DNA of 64,000 bases from an uncultured Paracoccaceae bacterium (GCA_947495795.1 CANMAI010000012.1:62001-126000); one strand, 5' to 3'. Shown: positions 25,875 to 36,583, counted from the first letter of the stretch. Made by a program: numbers and translations. The notes: generated from the letters alone by a model not told the origin.

Positions 25875-27149
25875 CTACACGATGCCACCACCCGTCCCGC
25901 TTACAGTCGGGCGTTTATCCGCAACCGCAGCGCGGTAGCCCGAGGCGCGATATGCGGCAACCGGATCGATCGCGCCACCCGCCTCATGCCGAGCCATTGC
26001 GAGGATCGGCTCAACATCCGTGCGAAACCCTTGCTTCAGTGCGGTGGTCGCCATCATCGCGTCATTTGCATCCTGATATCCAGCCAGCGCTTCACGGTCG
26101 ACCAGAAGCGCCTGCGCATAGGCCCGCTGTACCTCGGTGGCTGAAACCATCATGCTTTCGATCGGATCGGTTACATTATGGCTCTGGTCGAGCATATGCA
26201 TCGGCTTGAATGCCGGATCCGCTTCCGCCTCGACCAGCTCATTGAACACGAGAAACAGGCGGTACGGGTCGATACTGCCCGTATCAAGATCGTCATCTCC
26301 GTATTTGCTGTCGTTGAAATGAAAACCGCCCAGCTTTCCGAACTGGGTCAGCCGCGCCACGATCATCTCGATATTCACATTGGGCGCATGATGGCCAAGA
26401 TCCACAAGGCACTTTGCTTTATGGCCCAACTGCTGAGCGATCAACAGGTTCGTGCCCCAATCCTGAACAACCGTCGAATAGAAAGCAGGCTCAAACATCT
26501 TATGCTCTGTCAGCAGGGTCCAGTCGTCCGGAAGAGCGTTGTAAACCAACCGCGTGGCATCTAGGTAGCGCTCGAACTGGCGGGTAAAACTGGCCTGGCC
26601 GGGAAAATTCGAACCGTCCCCGATCCAGATGGTCAGCGCCTGGGAGCCGATTTTCTGCCCAAGTTCAATACAGGCGATATTATGATCAACGGCTTGCTGG
26701 CGTGTGGCAGCATCGGTGTGCGAAAGGGATCCGAACTTGTAGCTGTGCACCTGATCGGGCTGGTCCTGAAACGTGTTGGAGTTCATGGCGTCGAAGGCCA
26801 GCCCAACTTCCTGCCCCTTGCTGTTGAGATCGGCCGCAGGCTCTGCATCCCAAGGAATATGCAATGAAACGGAGGGCGTAGCCTGCGTCAGCTGATGGAT
26901 AACGCCGCAATCATCAAGTTTGTCGAAGATGTCGCGCGGCTCGCCCGGCCCGGGAAACCGGGCAAAGCGGGTACCGCCAGTGCCAACACCCCAGCTTGGA
27001 ATTGCAACACCATATCCGGCCACCTTGTCCTTGATCACCTTGATGTCGATGCCGCGCCGGTCCAGATGTTCGCCAAGGGCATCATAATCCGCCCGCAATC
27101 CGGTAGCCGCACCCTCATTGCTCTCAAGAATGATGTCTGACTTGATCAT
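25875..27149 (-). CDS. rhaI: L-rhamnose isomerase (RhaI, Pseudomonas/rhizobial type)
   Basis: 424 residues, a TIM-barrel ketol isomerase converting L-rhamnose to L-rhamnulose. Metal ligands appear as Glu in LTEHKMFEPAFYS, Asp/His in LVDLGHHAPNVNIE and His/Asp in GGFHFNDSKYGDDDLDTGS. It belongs to the short RhaI type rather than E. coli RhaA. AAGGGG is nine bases before the ATG. It is downstream of rhaD with an 11-base gap and transcribed away from the rhaRSTPQUK operon. Confidence 0.94.
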   Translation of the reverse strand: MIKSDIILESNEGAATGLRADYDALGEHLDRRGIDIKVIKDKVAGYGVAIPSWGVGTGGTRFARFPGPGEPRDIFDKLDDCGVIHQLTQATPSVSLHIPWDAEPAADLNSKGQEVGLAFDAMNSNTFQDQPDQVHSYKFGSLSHTDAATRQQAVDHNIACIELGQKIGSQALTIWIGDGSNFPGQASFTRQFERYLDATRLVYNALPDDWTLLTEHKMFEPAFYSTVVQDWGTNLLIAQQLGHKAKCLVDLGHHAPNVNIEMIVARLTQFGKLGGFHFNDSKYGDDDLDTGSIDPYRLFLVFNELVEAEADPAFKPMHMLDQSHNVTDPIESMMVSATEVQRAYAQALLVDREALAGYQDANDAMMATTALKQGFRTDVEPILAMARHEAGGAIDPVAAYRASGYRAAVADKRPTVSGTGGGIV

Positions 27150-27160
27150 TGAACCGCCCC

Positions 27161-29263
27161 TTAACGGGTGAACGCCTGAACGTTGCCCGCATCCACGTTG
27201 ATGATGTTTCCGGTTGATTTGGCCGAGAGGTCCGAGGAAAGGAAATAAGCCGCCTCGGCAATATCTTCGGGAAAAACGGAGCGCTTCAGCATGGAGCGTT
27301 CTCGGTACATCTCTTCCAGCCCGTCCTTATCCGTTCCATATGTGCCAGCCCGCTGATCCAGCCACTCTCCCTGCCATATCTTGGAGCCCTTCAGCACCGC
27401 ATCGGGGTTAACCACATTCACCCGCACGCCCATCGGCGCCCCCTCCAGCGCAAGGCATCGTGCAAGGTGGATCTCTGAGGCCTTCGCCGTGCAGTAAGCG
27501 GAGGCATTGGGAGACGCTGCAAGGCCATTCTTGGAAGCGACAAAGACAACCGCGCCCCCCATGTCCTGCTGCCCGAACACTTTGAACGCATCCCGGCTCA
27601 CAAGAAAATACCCGGTGGAAAGGACCGCCATGTTTCTGTTCCACAATTCAAGGCTTGTATCTTCGATCGGGGCGGAACTGGCGATGCCGGCATTCGAGAC
27701 CAGAATATCAACGCCACCAAACTCGGCTGCGATATCCGCATAGGCGGAAGCAACAGCGCCCTCATCAGTCACATTCATGTTTACCGTGCGCACCACATCT
27801 GCCGAATATGTTGCAATCAGGGTCTCGGCTGTCTCTTCAAGGGCCGCATCATCGATATCCGCAAGCATAACACAGGCGCCTTCCCGCAAATACCGTTCGG
27901 CTGTGGCAGATCCGATGCCACCGGCACCACCCGTCACCAAGGCTACGCGGCCAGCCATGGATTTCAGGGCGGGCATGCGTTGCAGTTTCGCCTCCTCCAG
28001 CAGCCAGTATTCGATGTCGAATGCTTCCTGTTCCGGCAGTCCCTGATACTCTGAAACGGCATTTGCACCCCGCATCACGTTGATCGCATTCACATAGAAC
28101 TCACCGGAAATACGCGCCGTCGCCTTGTCCTTTGCAAAGGTGATCATGCCCACACCGGGCACCAGATACACCACCGCATTCGGATCGCGGATCGCAGGGC
28201 TGTCGTCACGCTTGCAGCGCTCATAATACGCCTTGTAGCCCTCGCGGTAAGCACCAACAGCCTCTTTCAGCCCTGCGAGGGTCTTGCTCACATCGGGATT
28301 GGCAGGATCGAAATCCACGACGAGCGGGCGGATTTTGGTACGCAAAAAGTGGTCTGGGCAGGATGTACCAAGAGCCGCAAGCCGCTCCATGTCATTTGCA
28401 TTCACAAACTCAAGAACGGCCTCACTATCGGTAAAATGTCCCACCATATGATGCTGGCCGGAAACCATACCGCGTATGGCAGGCATCAGGCGGGCCGCAG
28501 TGGCGCGGCGCTGATCAGCAGGCAGGCTTTGGTGTTTCACGCCGCCAAAGGCGCGCTTGTCGCGGGTTTCCTCCGCAAACCAATCCATCGCGGTCTGGAC
28601 AATACTGAGTGTCAGTTCATAGCAGTCCCGCGCATCATCTGCCCAAGTAAACAACCCGTGGCTCTCCAGCACCACACCCTTCGCATCCGGGTTCTTCTCA
28701 CAGAAATCCGAAAGCCACAGCCCCAGTTCATAGCCAGGCCTTTTCCAGGGCAGCCAGCCTATCGCATCCCCGAAAATCTGCCGGGTCAGCGCCCTGCTGT
28801 CCTTCGCGGCGGCTATCGCAATAATTGCATCCGGATGCATGTGATCAACGTGCCTGACGGGCACATAGGCATGCAACGGCGTGTCGATGCTTGCAGCACG
28901 CGGGTTCAAATTGAACGTACAGTGCGGCAGATACCCCACCATCTCATCCTCAAAATCAACCCCGCGATAAAGTCCCCGAAGCGTGTTCAATTTATCCATA
29001 TAGAGCGTTGAGAAGCCGTCCATCTTGATGGATCCCACATCTCCGCCCGAGCCCTTCACCCACAGCACATCCACCATGTCTCCGGTCAGCGGGTCCTTTT
29101 GCGTCACCTTCGCAGAAGTGTTGCCACCACCGTAGTTCGTGATTCTCTTGTCAGAGCCAAGGAGATTGGACCGATAGAGCAACTTTTCCGGCTCGCTCAT
29201 CTCGGCGGCACGGGCAGCATCCCACTTGTTTTCAAGGCGTTGGGGGGTGGTGGATGTGCTCAT
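27161..29263 (-). CDS. rhaD: Bifunctional rhamnulose-1-phosphate aldolase / short-chain alcohol dehydrogenase (RhaD)
   Basis: 700 residues, a fusion. Residues 1-430 are a class II aldolase domain with a zinc-type HMHPDAI motif; residues 440-700 are an SDR with TGGAGGIG, VSNAGIASS and the catalytic YCTAK. The aldolase splits L-rhamnulose-1-phosphate to dihydroxyacetone phosphate and L-lactaldehyde, and the SDR probably oxidises or reduces lactaldehyde. I chose ATG at 29263 because GGAGAG lies four bases upstream; 26 extra in-frame residues upstream are not protein-like. Divergent from rhaR across a probable DeoR operator. Confidence 0.94.
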   Translation of the reverse strand: MSTSTTPQRLENKWDAARAAEMSEPEKLLYRSNLLGSDKRITNYGGGNTSAKVTQKDPLTGDMVDVLWVKGSGGDVGSIKMDGFSTLYMDKLNTLRGLYRGVDFEDEMVGYLPHCTFNLNPRAASIDTPLHAYVPVRHVDHMHPDAIIAIAAAKDSRALTRQIFGDAIGWLPWKRPGYELGLWLSDFCEKNPDAKGVVLESHGLFTWADDARDCYELTLSIVQTAMDWFAEETRDKRAFGGVKHQSLPADQRRATAARLMPAIRGMVSGQHHMVGHFTDSEAVLEFVNANDMERLAALGTSCPDHFLRTKIRPLVVDFDPANPDVSKTLAGLKEAVGAYREGYKAYYERCKRDDSPAIRDPNAVVYLVPGVGMITFAKDKATARISGEFYVNAINVMRGANAVSEYQGLPEQEAFDIEYWLLEEAKLQRMPALKSMAGRVALVTGGAGGIGSATAERYLREGACVMLADIDDAALEETAETLIATYSADVVRTVNMNVTDEGAVASAYADIAAEFGGVDILVSNAGIASSAPIEDTSLELWNRNMAVLSTGYFLVSRDAFKVFGQQDMGGAVVFVASKNGLAASPNASAYCTAKASEIHLARCLALEGAPMGVRVNVVNPDAVLKGSKIWQGEWLDQRAGTYGTDKDGLEEMYRERSMLKRSVFPEDIAEAAYFLSSDLSAKSTGNIINVDAGNVQAFTR

Positions 29264-29360
29264 CGGTCTCTCCGTAAGGGGCGGCGCATTGCATGCCCGC
29301 TGTTCGGAAGGCTGACGTTGTGAAACATTAAAGTCAATCAAGAACGGTCATAAATTTCCA

Positions 29361-29404
29361 TCATTAATCGTTTCATGATCAATAATGACAAATAATGATT
29401 GACA
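29361..29404. promoter_or_regulatory. Probable RhaR operator between rhaD and rhaR
   Basis: AATAATGA occurs twice as a ten-base-spaced direct repeat (29381-29388, 29391-29398), with a near-inverted copy TCATTAAT at 29361-29368. DeoR-family regulators commonly bind such repeated AT-rich half-sites. TTGACA at 29399-29404 may be the -35 box of the rhaR operon; no good -10 was found. The site sits midway between the divergent starts and could repress both. Confidence 0.55.
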
Positions 29405-29456
29405 TAATGTCGCGACTCGCCTCACCTTTGGCCAACCAAGTGCCTTGGGAGGGCAA

Positions 29457-30269
29457 ATGCACGAGAAAGACCGACACAGGATCATCTTGTCAGCCGTGCA
29501 GGATCGCCCTCTGGTCACAGTGGTGGATTTGTGCGCGCTGACAGGTGCTTCCGAAGCAACGATCCGCCGTGATATCAACACGCTGGATGCGCAGAAACGA
29601 CTGCGCCGCGTGCGCGGTGGGGCAGAGGCTCTCGCGACGCCTCCCTTTGTTGGCCTGGCCGGTCGGCCCTTTTCCGTCAACGAGAAGATGCACATAGGCG
29701 AGAAACAGGCCATTGCCGCAGCCGCTGTCGAGCTTTGCGAAGACGGCGATGCGATCATTATCAACGGCGGCACCACGACCTTTCAGATGGTGCACCCGCT
29801 TGCCACACGCCGGATGCAGGTCTTCACCAATTCCTTTCCGATTGCCGACCACCTTCTCAAGAACACACGCAATACGGTCATGCTGTCCGGCGGCATCATC
29901 TACCGCGAACAAAACATCATCCTCTCACCCTTCGACAATGACGTAACCCGCAACTTCTACGCCCGGCGCATGTTCATGGGAGCACAGGGCATCGGACCCT
30001 TGGGGCTGATGGAGCAGGACCCTCTGCTGATCCAGGCAGAACAGAAGCTGATAGGCCAAGCGGATGAACTGATTGTTCTGGTCGACAGCTCCAAATTCGC
30101 CCGCCGCTCCAGCCTTGTTCTCTGCCCGCTGGAGAGGATCGACACGATCATTACTGACGACCGCATCGACGATCGTACAGCGGCAATGCTCACATCGGCT
30201 GATGTAACACTGATCGTCGTGCCATCCGGCGCGGCGCAAAAAGAAGGGGTGGCAACATTGCCAGCCTGA
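29457..30269 (+). CDS. rhaR: DeoR-family transcriptional regulator of rhamnose catabolism (RhaR)
   Basis: 270 residues. The N-terminal DeoR helix-turn-helix reads RPLVTVVDLCALTGASEATIRRDINTLDAQKRLRRVRGG; the C-terminal sugar-isomerase-like effector domain includes DGDAIIINGGTTT and DELIVLVDSSKF. The inducer is likely rhamnulose or its phosphate, as in the rhizobial system (family knowledge). ATG at 29457 is chosen over an upstream TTG because GGGAGGG precedes it. First gene of the plus-strand rhamnose operon. Confidence 0.92.
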   Translation: MHEKDRHRIILSAVQDRPLVTVVDLCALTGASEATIRRDINTLDAQKRLRRVRGGAEALATPPFVGLAGRPFSVNEKMHIGEKQAIAAAAVELCEDGDAIIINGGTTTFQMVHPLATRRMQVFTNSFPIADHLLKNTRNTVMLSGGIIYREQNIILSPFDNDVTRNFYARRMFMGAQGIGPLGLMEQDPLLIQAEQKLIGQADELIVLVDSSKFARRSSLVLCPLERIDTIITDDRIDDRTAAMLTSADVTLIVVPSGAAQKEGVATLPA

Positions 30270-30294
30270 AAATGAGTACAACAGGGAGGAAACC

Positions 30295-31290
30295 ATGAGT
30301 GTATTCAAGAAGGTACTGACCACCGCAGCGCTGGCCACGGCCATGATCACAACACCCGCCCTCGCGCAGGATAACGTGCGGATCGCGCTTGTCGTAAAGG
30401 CACTTGGCATCGGCTTTTTCGAAGCCGCCGCCGAAGGTGCTGAGGAAGCGGCTGCGGAACTCGGCAATGTCGAGATCATCTATACCGGCCCCACGGATAC
30501 CACCGCTGAAGGCCAGATCGAGGTCATCAATGCCCTGATCGCGCAGAACGTGGACGCAATCGCCATTTCCGCCAACGATACGGATGCGCTCGTGCCTGCC
30601 CTAAAGCGTGCCATGTCCCGTGGGATCACGGTGATCAGTTGGGACAGCGGGGTTGCCGCAGAGGGGCGCCAGCTTCACCTGAATCCATCCTCCAATCCAC
30701 TGATAGGCAACATGATCATCAAGCTCGCGGCCGATCATCTGCCCGATGGCGGGCAGGTCGCACTTCTCTCGGCCACAACCACGGCTACGAACCAGAACAT
30801 CTGGATCGAGGAAATGAACAAGGTGATGGGCAACTATCCCGGCATCGAGGTCGTGGCCACTGTCTATGGCGACGATCTGGCGGATAAATCCTACCGCGAA
30901 GCAACCGGCCTCATGCAATCCTATCCCGATCTGGATGCAATCATCGCGCCAACATCCGTCGGCATCGTGGCAGCGGCACAGGCTGTTGTTGATGCGGGCA
31001 AAGTTGGCGATGTGAATGTGACAGGCCTTGGCCTCCCTTCCGAGATGGCAGGCGCCATCGAAAGCGGCGCGTCCCAGTCCTTCGCCATCTGGAACCCGAT
31101 CGATCTGGGCTATTCTGCAACCATGCTCGCATACGAATTGAGCCAGAACGGTGCCGAGGCAGCACCTGGGGCAGAGGTGCCGATGGGCCGTATGGGCAGC
31201 CTGACGCTTGATGAGAACAATGAAGGCGCGATGGCTGATCCGTTTGTCTATGACGCCAGCAACATCGACGCGTTCAAGTCGATCTTCTGA
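30295..31290 (+). CDS. rhaS: Rhamnose ABC transporter substrate-binding protein (RhaS)
   Basis: 331 residues with signal peptide MSVFKKVLTTAALATAMITTPALA and a periplasmic-binding-protein type I (ribose-type) fold: VVKALGIGFFEAAAEGAEEAA, AISANDTDAL, VISWDSGV and TGLGLPSEM. It should bind L-rhamnose in the periplasm. GGGAGGAAACC precedes the ATG. It is followed by a hairpin and then the ATPase gene of the same importer. Confidence 0.93.
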   Translation: MSVFKKVLTTAALATAMITTPALAQDNVRIALVVKALGIGFFEAAAEGAEEAAAELGNVEIIYTGPTDTTAEGQIEVINALIAQNVDAIAISANDTDALVPALKRAMSRGITVISWDSGVAAEGRQLHLNPSSNPLIGNMIIKLAADHLPDGGQVALLSATTTATNQNIWIEEMNKVMGNYPGIEVVATVYGDDLADKSYREATGLMQSYPDLDAIIAPTSVGIVAAAQAVVDAGKVGDVNVTGLGLPSEMAGAIESGASQSFAIWNPIDLGYSATMLAYELSQNGAEAAPGAEVPMGRMGSLTLDENNEGAMADPFVYDASNIDAFKSIF

Positions 31291-31302
31291 GGTCTTCCCC
31301 TC

Positions 31303-31331
31303 TGGCCCGGCGTTTTCCTGGCACCGGGCCA
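31303..31331. other. RNA hairpin between rhaS and rhaT
   Basis: TGGCCCGG (31303-31310) and CCGGGCCA (31324-31331) form a perfect eight-base-pair stem with a 13-base loop. No poly-T follows. Position and strength match the hairpins after the other binding-protein genes in this window, consistent with protecting the upstream message. Confidence 0.6.
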
Positions 31332-31369
31332 ACCTACACCTCCGTTCTGCAACCGGAAAGAGTGACGAA

Positions 31370-32905
31370 ATGAATGAGCGTCTTGCGCTTGCCCATTCTC
31401 CCGTCGTGTCGATGGACGCAATCACCAAGACCTTCCCGGGCGTGAAGGCTCTCGATCAGGTACGGCTTGATCTCTACCCGGGCGAAGTTACAGCGCTGGT
31501 GGGCGAAAACGGCGCAGGCAAATCCACCACTGTAAAAGTTCTCACAGGGATCTACCGCCCCGATGCAGGAACAATCCGTATCGATGGCAAGCCGGTCACC
31601 CTCTCCACACCAAACGATGCATCCAACGCAGGTATTACCGCAATCCATCAGGAAACCGTGCTGTTCGATGAATTGTCGGTCGCGGAAAACATCTTCATCG
31701 GCCACGCGCCACGCACAAGGCTTGGCCTGATCGACAGGGCAGAAATGCACAGTGCCGCACAGCAGCTTCTGGATGAAATCGGCGCCCCCCTCAACACGCA
31801 TACCCTTTTGCGCGATCTTGGTATCGCCAATAAGCATCTCGTCGCCCTCGCCCGTGCCCTCTCCGTCGATGCGCGTGTTGTTATCATGGATGAACCCACT
31901 GCCGCCCTATCTCATAAGGAGATCGAGGAGCTGTATGCTCTGGTCGAAACCCTCAAGACGCAGGGCAAGGCGATCCTTTTTATCAGCCACAAGTTCGACG
32001 AGATTTTCCGCATCGCAGACCGCTATACCGTTTTCCGCGATGGCGCTTTCGTCGAAGACGGGCTGGTCACCGATATCGATGAGGACGGGCTCGTAAAAAT
32101 GATGGTTGGGCGCTCTGTGGATCAGATTTTCCCCCCACGGCAACACAAGATTGCTGAAGATGTTTTCGAGGTGGAGGCATACGAACACCCCACTGAATTC
32201 GCGGATATCAGCTTCAGCCTCAGGCGCGGCGAGATCCTGGGGTTCTACGGTCTCGTCGGAGCCGGGCGATCAGAACTGATGCAATCACTTTTCGGTATCA
32301 CCCGGCCCTCCGGCGGGGCTTGCCGGATCAATGGCACCCCTTGCGTAATCCGCTCTCCAGCAGACGCAGTCGCCAACGGGATCGTCTACGTTCCCGAAGA
32401 TCGCGGCAAGCAGGGCGCGATAATAGGCCTGCCGATTTTCCAGAACATTACCCTGCCCTCGCTCGGTCGCACCTCCCGATCAGGCTTTCTGAAGATCGCG
32501 GAGGAATTCAAACTTGCACGCGAATACTCAACGCGGCTCGATCTGCGCGCCGCATCACTCGATCAGGATGTCGGCAGCCTCTCGGGTGGCAATCAGCAGA
32601 AGGTCGTCATCGCCAAATGGTTGGCCACCCAGCCGCAGGTGATCATCCTAGATGAACCCACCAAGGGCATAGATATCGGTTCAAAGGCCGCCGTTCACGC
32701 CTTCATGGCAGAGCTTGCCGCAGAGGGCCTCTCGATCATCATGGTCAGTTCCGAAATCCCGGAAGTGATTGGCATGTCGGATCGAGTCATCGTCATGCGC
32801 GACGGGCGGATCGCGGCTGAGATATCAGGCAGGGATCTGCACCCCGAAACACTGGTGCGCCATGCTGCAGGCATCACCACCACACCCCAGTTGCAGGAGG
32901 CGTAG
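31370..32905 (+). CDS. rhaT: Rhamnose ABC transporter ATP-binding protein (RhaT, double NBD)
   Basis: 511 residues with two fused NBDs, as in RbsA/MglA. NBD1 has GENGAGKSTTVK and VVIMDEPTAALSH. NBD2 has the degenerate P-loop GLVGAGRSELM but an intact LSGGNQQKVVIAKWL and VIILDEPTKGIDIG, the usual asymmetry of sugar importers. ATG at 31370 follows GGAAAGAG; a longer in-frame reading from 31208 overlaps rhaS in another frame and is rejected. Powers RhaPQ. Confidence 0.94.
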   Translation: MNERLALAHSPVVSMDAITKTFPGVKALDQVRLDLYPGEVTALVGENGAGKSTTVKVLTGIYRPDAGTIRIDGKPVTLSTPNDASNAGITAIHQETVLFDELSVAENIFIGHAPRTRLGLIDRAEMHSAAQQLLDEIGAPLNTHTLLRDLGIANKHLVALARALSVDARVVIMDEPTAALSHKEIEELYALVETLKTQGKAILFISHKFDEIFRIADRYTVFRDGAFVEDGLVTDIDEDGLVKMMVGRSVDQIFPPRQHKIAEDVFEVEAYEHPTEFADISFSLRRGEILGFYGLVGAGRSELMQSLFGITRPSGGACRINGTPCVIRSPADAVANGIVYVPEDRGKQGAIIGLPIFQNITLPSLGRTSRSGFLKIAEEFKLAREYSTRLDLRAASLDQDVGSLSGGNQQKVVIAKWLATQPQVIILDEPTKGIDIGSKAAVHAFMAELAAEGLSIIMVSSEIPEVIGMSDRVIVMRDGRIAAEISGRDLHPETLVRHAAGITTTPQLQEA

Positions 32906-32908
32906 CCG

Positions 32909-33892
32909 ATGTTGCCACGTCTGATACCCGTGCGCGAAACCGTACTTGCCGCCGCCATTCTGCTGCTGCTCATACTCGTCGCATCCCGTTTCTCCGGCTT
33001 TGTGGCACCGGCAAATCTCGTCAATGTCTTCAACGATACCGCCCCCCTCATCATACTCGCACTCGGCCAGATGGTGGTGATCATGACCCGCTGCATTGAT
33101 CTCTCAGTCGCTGCAAATCTGGCCCTCACAGGTATGGTCGTGGCGATGATCAACGTGGCGATGCCCGACCTGCCCATTCCGGTGATACTGGCAATTGCGG
33201 TTCTGCTCGGCTCCGTCATGGGCGCGATCAACGGCATGTTGGTATGGAAACTCGCCATCCCGCCCATCGTCGTAACCCTCGGCACGATGACCATTTTTCG
33301 CGGCATCATCTTCCTGATCTCCGATGGCAAATGGGTAAACTCCCACGAAATGAGCGCTGCATTCACAGGCTTTCCGCGTGCCGTAGTCCTCGGCCTTCCC
33401 ATGATGTCCTGGGTCGCAATTGCAGCGGTTGCCCTCTTCGGGGTCATGATGGCCCGTACCCCGCTCGGGCGGTCCATCATCGCTGTCGGCGGCAATCCTC
33501 ACGCTGCCGTTTACACCGGCATCAATGTGGGCAAAACGCAGTTTATCGCCTTCCTGCTCTCCGGCGCCCTCGCCGGCCTTACGGGCTACCTTTGGGTTGC
33601 ACGCTATGCAGTTGCCTATGTGGACATCGCTGGCGGGTTTGAGCTTGAGGTCGTCGCCGCCTGCGTCATCGGGGGCATCTCGATCGCGGGCGGCATCGGA
33701 TCCGTAGGTGGCGCTGTGCTGGGGGCACTTTTTCTTGGTGTCGTCAAGAATGCCATGCCCGTCGTCAACATCTCGCCCTTCTGGCAGTTGGCGATTTCCG
33801 GCAGCGCGATCCTCATCGCTGTCGCCTTCAATGTCCGCGCCGGGCGCTCCAAGGGCCGCATCATCCTCAAGAGAGCAGAGGCTCCGTCATGA
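32909..33892 (+). CDS. rhaP: Rhamnose ABC transporter permease (RhaP)
   Basis: 327 residues, about ten membrane spans, RbsC/BPD-transporter-2 family: [43 protein letters not shown] and [20 protein letters not shown]. Forms the inner-membrane channel with RhaQ. GGAGG lies upstream of the ATG, three bases after the rhaT stop. Confidence 0.93.
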   Translation: MLPRLIPVRETVLAAAILLLLILVASRFSGFVAPANLVNVFNDTAPLIILALGQMVVIMTRCIDLSVAANLALTGMVVAMINVAMPDLPIPVILAIAVLLGSVMGAINGMLVWKLAIPPIVVTLGTMTIFRGIIFLISDGKWVNSHEMSAAFTGFPRAVVLGLPMMSWVAIAAVALFGVMMARTPLGRSIIAVGGNPHAAVYTGINVGKTQFIAFLLSGALAGLTGYLWVARYAVAYVDIAGGFELEVVAACVIGGISIAGGIGSVGGAVLGALFLGVVKNAMPVVNISPFWQLAISGSAILIAVAFNVRAGRSKGRIILKRAEAPS

Positions 33893-34893
33893 GCGATATT
33901 GCAGTGCAAACGCGCCACGTACCCGACCGCCTGAACAGCCGTGCCTTCCGCATCCTGCGAAGCTGGGAGGCCCTGCTTCTCGCGGTTACGGTTGCGATCT
34001 TCATCGTCAACAGTTTTGCCTCGCCCTACTTCCTGAACGCATGGAACCTCAGCGACGCCACGTTCAACTTCACCGAAAAGGCTATGATCGCCTTTGCAAT
34101 GGCCCTCCTCATCATCTCCGGCGAAATCGACCTTTCAGTTGCGGCCATCATTGCGCTCGCCAGCACCGCTATGGGGCTGGCCGTGCAATACGGAGCCGGA
34201 ACGCCGGAACTGGTGGCCATAGGCCTCGCTGTCGGCCTTCTCTGTGGAGCCTTCAACGCTGTCTTCGTCACCATACTCGGCCTGCCTTCAATCGTCGTCA
34301 CTATCGGCACCATGAGCCTCTTTCGCGGGATCAGCTACATCATCCTCGGAGACGAGGCCTTTCGCGGATACCCGTCCAGCTTCGCATGGTTCGGGCAGGG
34401 CTATATCTACTGGGTTTTCACGGTAGAGATGCTCCTGTTCGTCATCATCGCGGTAATCTACGGCGTGCTCCTTCACAAAACGAACTTCGGCCGCGCGGTT
34501 TACGCCATTGGCAACAACCCCACAGGCGCACTCTTCAGCGGCATCCGGGTGCAGCGAGTAAAATTCATTCTCTTTCTTCTCACGGGGCTCATGTCGGGCG
34601 TTGCCGCAATCTGCCTCACATCCCGCCTCGGCTCCACACGCCCCAGCATCGCGCAGGGCATGGAGCTGGAGGTCGTCACAATGGTCGTCCTCGGCGGTGT
34701 CAACATTCTCGGCGGATCAGGCTCCATACCCGGCGTGGTAATCGCAGCCTTCGTCATGGGGCTTGTCACATTCGGCCTTGGCCTCCTCAACGTCCCCGGC
34801 ATTGTCATGTCCATCTTCATCGGCCTGCTGCTAATCGGGGTGATCGCATTGCCGCGCCTCTGGGCCATCGCCGCGCAAAGCAGGAAAGCATGA
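33889..34893 (+). CDS. rhaQ: Rhamnose ABC transporter permease (RhaQ)
   Basis: 334 residues, paralogous to Rha[44 protein letters not shown] and [18 protein letters not shown]. Second half of the heterodimeric rhamnose channel. The ATG overlaps the rhaP stop (ATGA), and its own stop overlaps the next ATG the same way. Confidence 0.93.
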   Translation: MSDIAVQTRHVPDRLNSRAFRILRSWEALLLAVTVAIFIVNSFASPYFLNAWNLSDATFNFTEKAMIAFAMALLIISGEIDLSVAAIIALASTAMGLAVQYGAGTPELVAIGLAVGLLCGAFNAVFVTILGLPSIVVTIGTMSLFRGISYIILGDEAFRGYPSSFAWFGQGYIYWVFTVEMLLFVIIAVIYGVLLHKTNFGRAVYAIGNNPTGALFSGIRVQRVKFILFLLTGLMSGVAAICLTSRLGSTRPSIAQGMELEVVTMVVLGGVNILGGSGSIPGVVIAAFVMGLVTFGLGLLNVPGIVMSIFIGLLLIGVIALPRLWAIAAQSRKA

Positions 34894-35207
34894 GCGAGCG
34901 GTATGTCTTTCGGATGCGTCTCAACGCCGGTATGGCCGCTGAATACCGTCGCCGCCATGATGCCATCTGGCCGGAACTGGTAAACCTACTACGGGATGCC
35001 GGGGTAAGCGATTATTCCATCCACCTCGATGAAGAAACCGGCCTCCTCATCGGCGTAATGATCCGTGCTGACACTCACACAATGGAGGAACTGCCCGATC
35101 ACCCAGTGATGCAGAAATGGTGGGCACATATGGCCGACATCATGGAAACCGGGCCGGACAACGCCCCCGTTGCACGCGCCTTGCCGCGCCTCTTTCACAT
35201 GCCATGA
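34890..35207 (+). CDS. rhaU: L-rhamnose mutarotase (RhaU/RhaM)
   Basis: 105 residues, a complete mutarotase: [30 protein letters not shown] contains the His that acts in anomer exchange, followed by [14 protein letters not shown] and [12 protein letters not shown]. It interconverts alpha and beta L-rhamnose so that the isomerase receives its preferred anomer. The ATG overlaps the rhaQ stop (ATGA) and its stop overlaps the kinase ATG, so three genes are coupled in a row. Confidence 0.94.
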   Translation: MSERYVFRMRLNAGMAAEYRRRHDAIWPELVNLLRDAGVSDYSIHLDEETGLLIGVMIRADTHTMEELPDHPVMQKWWAHMADIMETGPDNAPVARALPRLFHMP

Positions 35208-36583
35208 AACCACCGCGCCATATAGCTGTGATTGATATTGGCAAAACCAACGCCAAGCTGGCGTTGGTTGATCTCGAAACACTTTCCGAGATCGATGTCG
35301 TCACACGTCCCAACACGGTGCTGTCGGGGCCGCCTTGGCCTCATTTCGATGTCGAGGAGCACTGGGCGTTTCTACTGGAGGCTTTGGGGCGGTTTCATCG
35401 CCACCACGGTGTCGATGCGATATCCGTTACAACACATGGGGCAAGCGTCGCCTTGCTGGGCGCAGATGGGAGGCTCGCAGCCCCGATCCTCGATTATGAA
35501 CACGATGGGCCGGAGCAGACGGCCGCCGAATACGATGCGATCAGGCCACCCTTTGCAGAAACCGGCTCGCCGCGGTTGGCAGGAGGTCTGAATATGGGCG
35601 CTCAGCTTTTCTGGCAGTTCCGCGAGGATCCGGGCCTCCTGGGACGCACAACCCGTATCATGCCTTACCCCCAGTATTGGGGGCACCGTCTCACCGGTAT
35701 TGCGGCCAGCGATGTTACGTCCATCGGTTGTCACACTGATCTGTGGATGCCAAACGAAGCCAAATTTTCCAGTCTTGTCTCCAAAATGGGGATCACCGCT
35801 AAAATCGCGCCTGTACGCAAATCCACCGATACACTGGGGCCCATCCTGCCCGAAATCGCTGCGGCCACTGGATTACCCCGCACAACCCCCGTTGCCGTCG
35901 GCATCCACGATTCCAACGCCTCCCTCTTTCCCCATATCCTGACACAGAAGAAGCCTTTCTCCGTGATCTCCACGGGAACATGGGTGATCGCGATGGCGGT
36001 TGGTGGTGCACACGCCACTCTCGATCCTGCGCGCGATACGCTTGTGAACGTCAACGCGCTTGGCCATGCGGTGCCCTCCGCCCGTTTCATGGGAGGACGT
36101 GAATACGAAGTCATCCAGCAATGCAAATCAGCAGAGGCCTCGCATGCAGACATCATTACCGCTGTCGAGAATGGCATAATGCTGCTGCCTGCCGTGGAAG
36201 GCTCCACAGGCCCCTTTCAAGGCCGGATCATGCAGTGGATCGGTAACGAGCCAGCGGTAGGTTCGGGCCTCAGGGAAGTGGCTGTATCCTACTATCTGGC
36301 ATTGATGACGGATACCTGCCTCCGCCTGACAGGCGCCACCGGCCCGACGATCGTGGAAGGGCCATTTGCCCGCAATTACCCCTATCTGGCCATGCTCGCA
36401 GCCGCCTCGAATCGCTCTGTTCTCCAAAGCCAATCGGCAACCGGAACAAGCATAGGTGCCGCCCTTCTCTTTGGTCGCAGCAATCGCATCCCCTCACCTC
36501 TCCCCGTAGAACAATCGCCGAACACACCGCTAATGGCCGCATACGCCGCGCATTGGCGCAAACTGGCGAATCGCCAGCGCTGA
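35204..36583 (+). CDS. rhaK: L-rhamnulokinase, FGGY family (RhaK)
   Basis: 459 residues of the FGGY carbohydrate-kinase family: the N-terminal phosphate loop [17 protein letters not shown], a substrate-domain [12 protein letters not shown] and the C-terminal ATP site [13 protein letters not shown] and [10 protein letters not shown]. It phosphorylates L-rhamnulose at O1 to feed RhaD. ATG at 35204 overlaps the mutarotase stop; the longer reading from 35117 lies inside that gene. Last gene of the rhamnose operon; no clear terminator in the 174 bases that follow. Confidence 0.9.
   Translation: MKPPRHIAVIDIGKTNAKLALVDLETLSEIDVVTRPNTVLSGPPWPHFDVEEHWAFLLEALGRFHRHHGVDAISVTTHGASVALLGADGRLAAPILDYEHDGPEQTAAEYDAIRPPFAETGSPRLAGGLNMGAQLFWQFREDPGLLGRTTRIMPYPQYWGHRLTGIAASDVTSIGCHTDLWMPNEAKFSSLVSKMGITAKIAPVRKSTDTLGPILPEIAAATGLPRTTPVAVGIHDSNASLFPHILTQKKPFSVISTGTWVIAMAVGGAHATLDPARDTLVNVNALGHAVPSARFMGGREYEVIQQCKSAEASHADIITAVENGIMLLPAVEGSTGPFQGRIMQWIGNEPAVGSGLREVAVSYYLALMTDTCLRLTGATGPTIVEGPFARNYPYLAMLAAASNRSVLQSQSATGTSIGAALLFGRSNRIPSPLPVEQSPNTPLMAAYAAHWRKLANRQR

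Noticed and set aside
29264-29341. 26-residue extension of RhaD
   Set aside because: The ATG at 29263 has a good ribosome site; the extension is not conserved-looking and runs into the operator region.
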